From JBOGGN01 sp050744165 (lineage in GTDB: Bacteria; Actinomycetota; Acidimicrobiia; Acidimicrobiales; Palsa-688), in the NCBI GenBank assembly GCA_050744165.1, contig JBOGGN010000330.1, forward strand, positions 1 to 24,185: a stretch of DNA of 24,185 bases, in the 5' to 3' direction. The notes under the pieces were generated by a model. The model had not been told where the DNA came from and did no database searches. It was given only the letters and a program-made list of their open reading frames with translations. The translations under genes and the position numbers were made by a program. Each line of letters starts with the position of its first letter. The first letter of the stretch is position 1. Below are positions 7,076 through 14,245 of this stretch, one piece after another.

Positions 7076-8141
7076 ACCTTCAAGGGAGGACGCAGCCACT
7101 CGCCGATCCCTCAGGATATGGGTTGACCTGTCGACGGCACCCGATCCGCTGTTCTTTCGCCCCATCGTGCGGCGACTAACCGACCAGGGTCATTGGGTAT
7201 GGGTAACCGCGCGTGACTACGGTTCCACCGGCTCCATTGCTCGCCAGTGTGGCTACACCTTCGAGTTGATCGGCCGTCACGGGGGTCAGGCCACGGCCGC
7301 CAAGGTGCTGGCGACGGCGGCCCGGGTCCGGGATCTGGCGCGCCAGATGCGGGCGCAGCGGCTCGACCTGGCCACCAGCTTCAACTCCTACGCCCAAGCG
7401 GTGGCCGCCAGGATGCACCGTCTTCCGTTCGTCACCTTCAGTGATTATGAATACCAGCCGGCCAACCACCTCGCATTCCGGCTGGCCGGTCTGGTCGTCG
7501 TCCCCGACGGGTTCGACCGGCGCCAGCTGCGCCGTCAGGGCGCGACGCCTGAGCGGGTTCTCTCCTATCCCGGCCTCAAGGAAGACGTAACGGTGGCCGA
7601 CTTCAGTCCGGACCCGTCCTTCTTCGCTCGCCTCACCGCTCTCGGCGTCCCGCCCGACGCGGTGCTGGTCACCATGCGGCCCCCGGCCACCGCCAGCTTG
7701 TACCACCGGTTTGAAAACGACTGGTTCTTCGACGTCGTTCGCCTCGTCGCCGCGCGCCCAAAGGTGACCATCATCGTCACGTGCCGGTATCCCGAGCAAG
7801 CAGAGCGGGTCCGGGCATTCGGGCTCGCCAATGTGATCGTGCCCGAGACCGTCCTCGACGGGCTCAACCTCGTCCACTCGTCGGATCTGGTGATCAGTGC
7901 CGGCGGCTCCATGAACCGGGAGGCGGTGGCTTTGGGCACGCCGGCCGCCAGCGTTTTCGCCGGCCGGATGGCAGGGGTGGACCGCCACCTCATCGACCGT
8001 GGCCTCCTTGTGAACCTGGCGGGACCCGCTGACCTGGACCGCCTGGTGGTTGACAAGAAGCCCGTTCAGGTGGCCCGCGACCGGCCGTCGCCGGTCGATG
8101 ATCTGGTGGCGTCCCTGGTGGCCGCGGCGGGTGCAGGATGA
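7056..8141 (+). CDS. DUF354-family predicted glycosyltransferase
   Basis: The roughly 361-residue product carries RIWVDLSTAPDPLFFRPIV, then LTDQGHWVWVTARDYG and CGYTFELIGRHGG, the N-terminal signature of the DUF354 family of GT-B-like proteins. The second Rossmann-like half shows VLSYPGLKEDVTVADF, VTMRPPATASLYH, VTIIVTCRYPEQAE, and a nucleotide-sugar-site-like stretch SSDLVISAGGSMNREAVALG with GTPAASVFAG. DUF354 proteins are linked to surface glycan loci and are thought to be glycosyltransferases, but their substrates are largely unknown. The start is unclear: GTG at 7056 or TTG at 7062, both inside the 3' end of the preceding gene (stop 7073-7075), implying translational coupling. An AGGGAGG further on has no start codon in frame behind it. 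The 3' stop overlaps the next gene's ATG (ATGA). Confidence 0.75.
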   Translation: MSLSVGEPSREDAATRRSLRIWVDLSTAPDPLFFRPIVRRLTDQGHWVWVTARDYGSTGSIARQCGYTFELIGRHGGQATAAKVLATAARVRDLARQMRAQRLDLATSFNSYAQAVAARMHRLPFVTFSDYEYQPANHLAFRLAGLVVVPDGFDRRQLRRQGATPERVLSYPGLKEDVTVADFSPDPSFFARLTALGVPPDAVLVTMRPPATASLYHRFENDWFFDVVRLVAARPKVTIIVTCRYPEQAERVRAFGLANVIVPETVLDGLNLVHSSDLVISAGGSMNREAVALGTPAASVFAGRMAGVDRHLIDRGLLVNLAGPADLDRLVVDKKPVQVARDRPSPVDDLVASLVAAAGAG

Positions 8142-8172
8142 GCCCTAGTGGCCGCGGCGGGACCAGGATGAG
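8113..8172 (+). repeat. 30-bp tandem duplication across a stop/start junction
   Basis: Two 30-bp units (8113-8142 and 8143-8172) differ at only three positions. Each ends in CAGGATGAG, containing an ATG and an overlapping TGA. The first copy carries the DUF354 stop and the ATG at 8138; the second carries an in-frame ATG at 8168. The copy adds ten residues (MSPSGRGGTR) before the second Met, so the ancestral polymerase start was probably the one now at 8168, once overlapping the DUF354 stop. Confidence 0.8.
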
Positions 8173-9697
8173 CGACCACCCGGCGGCCGTGCAGTCCGTC
8201 GACCGGCACCGCGCCGGCGGGCGCCGGGTCACATGGCTGCGGCGCGCGGGCACGGCCCTGGGTGTCGTCGTGTTGGCATCCGGCGTGACCGTCGCCATGC
8301 TGGTCGCCCCGCTGCCCACGGTGCTCGGTCTGGGAGCAGCGGCGCTCTTCGTCGCCGTTATGGCGCGCCCGGCCATTGCGGCCTACGTGCTGGTCGCCTC
8401 CACCCCGCTCATCGTCGGGATCGACCGCTCCGCTTTGGTGCCGGTGCTGCGGCCCAACGAAGCGCTGCTCGTGGTGCTCGGCGCGGCGCTCTTCGTGCGT
8501 GGATTGGTCCGGAACAGCTCAGGCGAGCGGATCCACTTCCGGCTGTCGTCGTTGGACGTCGCGCTGGTGGTGCTGTGCCTCACCAGTTCCGCCCTGCCCC
8601 TGCTGTGGGAGGCGATGCGAGGCAAGGCGATCAGCGGCGACGACTTCTTGTACTCGCTCACCTTGTGGAAGTACTACGCCGAGTTTGTCGTCGTGCGGGC
8701 CTCCCTGCGTGGCGAGCGTCATGTGCGCGTCTGTCTGTGGCTGTCGATGGCGGCGGCGTCGCTTGTGGCGTTGGTGGCCGTGCTGCAATCACTGCAGCTG
8801 TTCGGCATTCCCCACCTGCTCGCCTCGTGGTACGCCCCCTTCGGCACCACCACCGGCTTGGACATCAATCGCGGCACCTCAACACTTGCCTCGGCCATCG
8901 CCACCGGCGACGTCATGGCGTTCAATCTGGGGATCGCGCTGGCGATGCTGGCCCGCTCCCGCCGCCACCGTCCGTTGCTGCTCGGGCTGTCGGTCCTGTT
9001 CGCATTCGGTGGGATCGCCTCTGGGGAGTTCTCCGCCATCATCGCTCTCGTGGCGGTCGTCGCCACGATCGGGTTGTTGACCCGGACGCTGACCCGCAAA
9101 CTGGCGGCGATGGGCGGCGTGGGCGCTCTGGCCGCCCTGGCCCTGCAACCGGTCATCGCACGCCGCCTCCACGACTTCAGCGGCGGCATTCCCGCCGGGT
9201 GGGCGGATCGGCTGGCCAACCTGCGGCAGTTCTTCTGGCCCACCCTGTTCTCTCACTTCAACTATGTGCTCGGGGTGCGACCGTCCCCGAGGGTGGCAAC
9301 ACCGCTGTTCCAGACGGGCTTTGTGTGGATCGAGAGCGGGCAGACGTGGCTGTTGTGGACCGGCGGCATTCCGATGTTCGTCGCCTTCTACGTGTTCGTG
9401 TGGGTGGCGCTGAGGTGCAGTCTGGCGGCATCTCGTCACCGCGACGGTGCCATCGAAGTCGCCGCCTTGGCCACCTTCGCGGCAGTGGTGGCCATGACGG
9501 TGCTGATGACCTTCGACCCGCACCTCACGTTGCGGGGAAGCGCCGACCTTCTCTTCTCGCTCCTCGCCCTGCAGGCGGTGCGGGGCGGTGATCGGGGCGA
9601 TGAGCCCGATCAGGAAGACCTGACCGCCGCCAGCGGCCAGTCTCTATCGGGGCCGCTCGCCGACCGGGGTGGCGTGATGCCCGTTGGCGGGCGGTAG
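8138..9697 (+). CDS. Wzy / O-antigen-ligase-like polysaccharide polymerase (multipass membrane protein)
   Basis: The 519-residue product (509 if the ATG at 8168 is used) has about 12-14 hydrophobic segments, for example VVVLASGVTVAMLVA, AIAAYVLVASTPLIV, ALVVLCLTSSALPLL, VMAFNLGIALAMLA and PMFVAFYVFVWVAL. Between late spans lies an extracytoplasmic-type loop with many Arg, Trp and Phe residues (GWADRLANLRQFFWPTLF, NYVLGVRPSPR). This topology, with a large loop before the last helices, fits the O-antigen ligase/polymerase (Wzy_C, EpsE-like) superfamily. It would join lipid-linked repeat units on the outer face of the membrane. The start overlaps the DUF354 stop, and the last 54 bp overlap the convergent BY-kinase gene. 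Low sequence conservation is normal for the family, so the call rests on topology and neighbours; polymerase versus ligase is undecided. Confidence 0.75.
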   Translation: MSPSGRGGTRMSDHPAAVQSVDRHRAGGRRVTWLRRAGTALGVVVLASGVTVAMLVAPLPTVLGLGAAALFVAVMARPAIAAYVLVASTPLIVGIDRSALVPVLRPNEALLVVLGAALFVRGLVRNSSGERIHFRLSSLDVALVVLCLTSSALPLLWEAMRGKAISGDDFLYSLTLWKYYAEFVVVRASLRGERHVRVCLWLSMAAASLVALVAVLQSLQLFGIPHLLASWYAPFGTTTGLDINRGTSTLASAIATGDVMAFNLGIALAMLARSRRHRPLLLGLSVLFAFGGIASGEFSAIIALVAVVATIGLLTRTLTRKLAAMGGVGALAALALQPVIARRLHDFSGGIPAGWADRLANLRQFFWPTLFSHFNYVLGVRPSPRVATPLFQTGFVWIESGQTWLLWTGGIPMFVAFYVFVWVALRCSLAASRHRDGAIEVAALATFAAVVAMTVLMTFDPHLTLRGSADLLFSLLALQAVRGGDRGDEPDQEDLTAASGQSLSGPLADRGGVMPVGGR

Positions 9698-11503
9698 TCC
9701 CGCCGGCTCATCAACCACAAGGTGCCGACCGTCGACGTCGGGTGTGCGATGGTCCGAAGCGCCATCCGCGGCCGCCTCGCCGGCGGCAGAATCGGGAACG
9801 CCAACCGCGGCCGCCTCGCCAGCGGCGGGATCGGGAGCGCCACCCGCGGCCGCCTCGCCGGTGGCGGGATCGGGATCGCCAACCGGGGCCGCCTTGCCAG
9901 CAGCGTGGCGCGGACGTCTCCGGGAACGGCCACCGTCATCGTCGACGTCCTGACCGTAGGTGTAGTGGTAGCTGTACTCCGGTTCCGGTGCCGCCCGGTT
10001 GAGCACAATGCCGGCCAGGGGCGCCCCGCTCTGGCGAAGCACCTGGATGGCGCGACGGAGACTCTTGCGTTTGGTGATCCCGCCCGAGCTCACGATGATC
10101 ACCGCCTCCACCCATTGCGAAAGCACGATGGCGTCGGTGACGGGCAGCACCGGTGGCGAGTCAAGCAGCACCACGTCGAACATCGATTGGAGGCTGCAGA
10201 TGATCTCCGCCGTCTGCCGCGACCCGAGCAGCTCCGAGGGGTTGGGCGCCAGCGCTCCGGATGTCAAGACGGACAGGCCGGGGAATTCGGCGACCGGTTG
10301 CAGGGCCGCGGCGAGGGTGTGCTCGCCAAGCAGCACCGAGGTGAGCCCGACCTTGTTGCCGAGTCCGAAAACCCGGTGCAGCATCGGCCGACGTAGGTCG
10401 CAGTCCACCAGCGCCACCTTCCGTCCGGCATCGGCGAGGACGGTGGCAAGGTTGGCCACCGTCGTCGTCTTACCTTCGGCTGGGGCGGCGCTGGTCAGTT
10501 GGAGCGTGGTCAGCGGTCGGACCACGCCGAGCAGCTGCACCCCGGTGCGCAGGCTCCGGTACGCCTCGCTGGAAGCCGCCCGGCCCTTCATCAACGCCAG
10601 TTGCGGCACCGTCCGCGATCCCCGATCAGCTACGGCGGGTACCGAGGCGAGCAGGGGCAGCGGCCGGAAGCGCTCCACGTCGTCGATCGTGCGGATGGTG
10701 TCGTCCAGGAACTCCGCCAGGCAGGCGAGACCCACGCCGAGCAGCAGGCCGGCCACGACTGCCAGGGCCGCGTTGCGGATCGGTTTTGGTTGGACGGGCG
10801 AGCTCGGCGGGAAGGCGTCGGCCACAAGATGGGCCCCACCGGTCGTGAGCGACGCCTCGACCTGGACCTCGGAGAGCTCCTGGCGGAAGGTGTCTTCCTC
10901 TGAGACGAGCGCCGTGCGGCTGGCGGTCAGGGCGCTCTGCTGGGAGTCAGAGGTGGTCGCCAGCTGCCGATCGAGGCTGTCCAGCTGCGTCTGGATGGTG
11001 TCGATCTGGTTTTGGATCTGCTGGGCGGCCGCCACCAGCTGGCTTGACGCCCGTGACTTGCTCAATGTCAGGTACGCCTGGGCGTAGGCGTTGGCCACTT
11101 CGGCGGCCCGGAGCGCGGTGGCGGCAAACCCGTGGATGGCAATGACCACGGTCTGGCCGACCCGGGAGGCGGATGCTTTGTCGACCGACCCCAGCTGCTT
11201 GATGACCGCGGCGCGCACCGGCGGGCTCTCGATGACCTGAATCTCGGTGTCCACGCTGACCTGGGGATCGGTCTGCGGCGGCGTGGATTGGTTGAACAGC
11301 GACGGCGTCGAGACCGGCTCCAAGGCGACCTGAGCTTGGGCCTCGTACTTGACGCTCTGCAGGGCGGAGACGCCCACCGCCGTGGCCACCGCCACCAGCA
11401 CCACCCCGACGATGGTGAACTTCCGGCGGATCAGGCCCCGGACGTAGCGTCTGAGGTCCAACTCGGCAGAGGCGGCGTCGGCGCCATTCACCACGCCGGT
11501 CAT
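9644..11503 (-). CDS. Wzz chain-length domain fused to BY-type tyrosine kinase, with unusual repeat tail
   Basis: From the ATG at 11503 (AAGGG about 8 nt upstream) the product has 619 residues. A Wzz region with TM helix IVGVVLVAVATAVGVSAL (31-48), an extracytoplasmic coiled segment (about 140-215) and TM2 (about 243-263) precedes a BY-kinase: Walker A APAEGKTTT (340-348), Walker A' VALVDCDLRRP (363-373), Walker B DVVLLDSPP (443-451). EYSYHYTYG (509-517) is the tyrosine cluster such kinases autophosphorylate. Cycles of phosphorylation control polymer length in Wzy-type export. The protein normally ends at the cluster, but here about 100 more residues follow: an acidic DDDGG, a basic patch RSRRRPRH, a 13-residue repeat and a loose end. 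An upstream frame extension to 12715 is only the shadow of the flippase gene. The start overlaps the flippase stop (ATGA). Confidence 0.9.
   Translation of the reverse strand: MTGVVNGADAASAELDLRRYVRGLIRRKFTIVGVVLVAVATAVGVSALQSVKYEAQAQVALEPVSTPSLFNQSTPPQTDPQVSVDTEIQVIESPPVRAAVIKQLGSVDKASASRVGQTVVIAIHGFAATALRAAEVANAYAQAYLTLSKSRASSQLVAAAQQIQNQIDTIQTQLDSLDRQLATTSDSQQSALTASRTALVSEEDTFRQELSEVQVEASLTTGGAHLVADAFPPSSPVQPKPIRNAALAVVAGLLLGVGLACLAEFLDDTIRTIDDVERFRPLPLLASVPAVADRGSRTVPQLALMKGRAASSEAYRSLRTGVQLLGVVRPLTTLQLTSAAPAEGKTTTVANLATVLADAGRKVALVDCDLRRPMLHRVFGLGNKVGLTSVLLGEHTLAAALQPVAEFPGLSVLTSGALAPNPSELLGSRQTAEIICSLQSMFDVVLLDSPPVLPVTDAIVLSQWVEAVIIVSSGGITKRKSLRRAIQVLRQSGAPLAGIVLNRAAPEPEYSYHYTYGQDVDDDGGRSRRRPRHAAGKAAPVGDPDPATGEAAAGGAPDPAAGEAAAVGVPDSAAGEAAADGASDHRTPDVDGRHLVVDEPAGLPPANGHHATPVGERPR
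9761..9916 (-). repeat. 39-bp coding tandem repeat in the BY-kinase C-terminus
   Basis: Units at 9761-9799, 9800-9838, 9839-9877 and a diverged one at 9878-9916 share a GCGGCCGCCTCGCC core. In the minus-strand frame each encodes a 13-residue unit of the type GEAAAxGxPDxAA (about residues 536-587), giving an Ala/Gly/Pro/Asp-rich and probably disordered tail. Because the period is a multiple of three, copy number can change without breaking the frame. Confidence 0.85.
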
Positions 11504-13197
11504 GCTTTGGCCCTTAGGAGCATGTGGGTCACGCCCTTTCGTAGTGCTGCCAGTTCGTCTGAACCAAGAGCCCGCTGCACGCCGAGGTAGGCCACCAGAC
11601 CGACGGTGCAGGCGACGAGCAGGGACATCAGGTGGACCGCGGGGACAGTCACCAACCGAGGAAGGTAAGACGCCAGGAGGTAGGCGGGTACCACCATAAC
11701 GACCGAGGCGGCAACGGCTCGAAGCGCCGGCGGGGTCAGACGTCGCTCGCCCGGACCCAGGTCGATGTCGAGCCGGCGGGCCAGGTACAGCGAACCCAGG
11801 ACGTTGCCGGCAGAGACGGCAGCACCGAGCGCCACGATGACCGCCACCCCGTGGACGAACACCAGTGCGAGCGCCATCCCTGCGGCGGATACCAGCGTTC
11901 GCAGCAACATAGACCGAAACGCCCACGTCGCCTGGCCGCAGGCGTAAGCGGCGTGGGTCCCGACGACCGAGCCCGCTTCGCCGACCATGGCCACGGCCAG
12001 CGCCGCCAGGGCCGCCTCCACCAAGGCGACGCCTTGGTGGGATCCCATCGCCCCGTAAGCCACAGCTCGGGCGATGGGGTGCGCCAGGACCAGGTAGGCC
12101 ACGGCGGCGGGGATCACCAGAAAGAAGGTGATTCCGCTCCCCGCGATCAGTTGCTCCCGGAAGCGCCGCTTCGCTTCGGCGAGGTACATCCGGGAGAGAT
12201 CCGGCAGCAGTGCCACCGACACCGGCCAGGCCCCCAACGCGACGGGAAACGCCAGGAAGTTGAGGCCCAACTGAAAGGCGATGACGCCCCCGGGAACAAG
12301 ATTGGCGACGACCAACATCCCGAAGTAGCGGGCCGAGTTGAGTCCCGTGTAGCCGGCGGAGGGCAGCAGATCCCGCATGAGCTGGCGAAGTTCGCCGGCG
12401 GGCCAGCCAAAGCGGGGCACCAGGTTGACCCCCACACGGTGGGCTCCCCACCATTGGGCCGAGGCGTGGAGTACCACGGCGGCGGTTGACCCGAGACCGA
12501 GGAGCAGCAACTGCGGCGTCTGGATCGAGGCGACCGTGGCGCCGGTGCCGAACACGGCGGCGTCGATCACCATCACCGCGATGACCCCGAGGTTCTCCAA
12601 CGCCGGCGCCGCGGCAGCAAGCGCGAACCGGCCGTGCACGTTCATGACCGCTTCGCCGGTGCCGGCGACGGCATAGAGCACGACCTGCGGCATGACGGTG
12701 ACCAACAAGATCCATCCCGCTCGCCGCTGCGCTCCCGCCACTGCGGGGTTGTGGACGCCCAAGGTGAGGAGTCGGAGCAGGATGGGGCCGCCGGCCAGGG
12801 CGACGAGGGCCAACAGCGAGAATCCGGCGATGGCCAGGGCCAGGAAACCTCCCGCCACCCGCGCCAGGTCGCCGGGCTTCTCAGAGTCGACATGGGGGAC
12901 GAGGCGGGGGACCAATATCATCGCCAGCAGCGAGCCGGTAAGTGCCTGATAGGTCAGGTTCGGCATCTGGTTGATCGCCTGGAAGGTGTTGCCGAGGTAG
13001 GTGGGGCCGAGGACGGCGCCGATGGCGACAATGCGGACCAGCCCGGTGACGCGACTGACTGTGGTCCAGGTGGCGACGGTGACCGTGGCGCCGACAGGCG
13101 ACTCCGATCCCAACCCGGGTTCGACGACGTTGTCGTCGCCGCCGTCGATTAGAGCCAGCCCCGGATCCGCCTGGGTGGGGGCTGTGAGGCGGCTCAT
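11500..13197 (-). CDS. MurJ/MviN-family lipid-linked oligosaccharide flippase (candidate Wzx of the locus)
   Basis: The 565-residue product from the ATG at 13197 has a polar N-tail of about 40 residues, then about 14 hydrophobic spans. TVSRVTGLVRIVAIGAVLG and AINQMPNLTYQALTGSLLA followed by MILVPRLV match the MviN/MurJ branch of the MOP superfamily; later segments include SARYFGMLVVANLVPGG and LPDLSRMYLAEAKRRFREQL. MurJ flips lipid II; family members in polysaccharide operons are thought to flip their own lipid-linked repeat unit. Here it lies between the oxidoreductase (20-nt gap) and the Wzz-kinase (ATGA overlap), and no other flippase is in the window, so the Wzx role is the better guess. 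A longer frame to 13350 has no domain content and would overlap the oxidoreductase gene. Housekeeping MurJ cannot be fully excluded. Confidence 0.85.
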   Translation of the reverse strand: MSRLTAPTQADPGLALIDGGDDNVVEPGLGSESPVGATVTVATWTTVSRVTGLVRIVAIGAVLGPTYLGNTFQAINQMPNLTYQALTGSLLAMILVPRLVPHVDSEKPGDLARVAGGFLALAIAGFSLLALVALAGGPILLRLLTLGVHNPAVAGAQRRAGWILLVTVMPQVVLYAVAGTGEAVMNVHGRFALAAAAPALENLGVIAVMVIDAAVFGTGATVASIQTPQLLLLGLGSTAAVVLHASAQWWGAHRVGVNLVPRFGWPAGELRQLMRDLLPSAGYTGLNSARYFGMLVVANLVPGGVIAFQLGLNFLAFPVALGAWPVSVALLPDLSRMYLAEAKRRFREQLIAGSGITFFLVIPAAVAYLVLAHPIARAVAYGAMGSHQGVALVEAALAALAVAMVGEAGSVVGTHAAYACGQATWAFRSMLLRTLVSAAGMALALVFVHGVAVIVALGAAVSAGNVLGSLYLARRLDIDLGPGERRLTPPALRAVAASVVMVVPAYLLASYLPRLVTVPAVHLMSLLVACTVGLVAYLGVQRALGSDELAALRKGVTHMLLRAKA

Positions 13198-13216
13198 CTC
13201 GCAGGCGACGCGCTGG

Positions 13217-14245
13217 TCATGCCGTCTCGGAGACGGGGAGCGGCGGCAGACCGACAGGAAGACCGCCGGCGCGCCACGACTGGTCGGCCGCCTCCAACGC
13301 CCGCACCACCTCCACGCCGAACCACCCGTCCGAACGCGGGGGGACGCCACGGTGCACGCTGTCGAGAAAGTGGCGGAGTTCGAGCGCCAGGGGCTCGTCG
13401 GAAACCACGTACGGCGCCACCGTGTCCCCGTAGCGGTACGTCAGCTGGTTTTCGCCGAAGCTGGCCGAGTCGGTGACCACCACCCCACGGTCGTACAGCT
13501 TGACCGGCTCGTCGGCGTTGGTGTCGTCGTAGATGATCATGCCCCGGTCCCCTACGACGAGTGCGGTGCGCACTTTCCGAGGGGCGCGCCAGGACGCCAC
13601 GACCGATGCGATGACTCCCGACGGAAACTCCAAGTTCAAGAAGGCTACGTCGGCCATCCCCCCGGGCACCGAACTGCGGGCCGTGGTTTGGATCCGGTTC
13701 GGCGACTCGCCGAGCAAGTGGAAGATGATCGAGAAGTCATGCGGCGCCAGATCCCAGATGACGTTGATGTCGCTGCGGTACAGCCCCAAGTTGAGGCGCG
13801 AGGTGCTCACGTATTGCAACCGGCCGATACGCCCGCTCAGTAGGGCAGCGGCGACGGCGTCGACCCGGGGGCTGAACAGAAAGGTGTGGCCGACCATCAG
13901 GGTCAAGCCGCCCCGGTCCGCCCGCTCGGCGAGGTCGACGGCGTCGGCGGTTCGGGTGGCGAGGGGCTTTTCGACCAGGACATGGCGCCCGGCGTCAAGT
14001 GCTCGGCGCACCAAGCGGGCATGGCTCTCGACCGGCGTGGCCACGATCACTGCCTCGACGTCGTCGCCTTCGATGGCGTCGACGCTGGGCTGGTAGTCGA
14101 CGCCGGGGTAGCGCTGTGCCAACGCCGCCGCCCGGGCGGGGTTGGTGTCGATGCCGAGAATCGGCTGCGTTCCCGCCACGTCGAGCAGGTTCCGGAGAAC
14201 CTTCTCGCCCCAGTAGCCGAGGCCGACCAGCGCGATCTTTTTCAT
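13217..14245 (-). CDS. Gfo/Idh/MocA-family NAD(P)-dependent sugar oxidoreductase (WlbA/WbpB-like)
   Basis: The 342-residue protein from the ATG at 14245 begins MKKIALVGLGYWGEKVLRN, with the dinucleotide motif GxGxxG at 8-13. EKP (92-94, in VLVEKPLAT) and the later WDLAPHDFSI block (about 164-173, with Asp and His) are the family's catalytic and substrate landmarks; the C-terminal half is the alpha/beta substrate domain. The YWG variant and WDLAPHD resemble the WlbA/WbpB group that oxidises C3 of UDP-N-acetylglucosaminuronic acid, giving the keto sugar for an aminotransferase. The start overlaps the DUF4012 stop (ATGA), tying it to the operon. The frame extends upstream to 14314 inside the preceding gene, but the Rossmann start argues for 14245. 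Exact substrate is inferred from family and neighbours. Confidence 0.87.
   Translation of the reverse strand: MKKIALVGLGYWGEKVLRNLLDVAGTQPILGIDTNPARAAALAQRYPGVDYQPSVDAIEGDDVEAVIVATPVESHARLVRRALDAGRHVLVEKPLATRTADAVDLAERADRGGLTLMVGHTFLFSPRVDAVAAALLSGRIGRLQYVSTSRLNLGLYRSDINVIWDLAPHDFSIIFHLLGESPNRIQTTARSSVPGGMADVAFLNLEFPSGVIASVVASWRAPRKVRTALVVGDRGMIIYDDTNADEPVKLYDRGVVVTDSASFGENQLTYRYGDTVAPYVVSDEPLALELRHFLDSVHRGVPPRSDGWFGVEVVRALEAADQSWRAGGLPVGLPPLPVSETA

Noticed and set aside
9761..9916. CRISPR-like or regulatory repeat array
   Set aside because: The 39-bp units are directly adjacent without spacers, are in frame and encode a 13-residue protein repeat, so this is a coding tandem repeat.
9644..12715. 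A single 1023-residue minus-strand protein
   Set aside because: The N-terminal 400 residues are low-complexity Arg/Gly-rich translation from another frame of the flippase gene. The Wzz-kinase start at 11503 has a ribosome binding site and an ATGA overlap.
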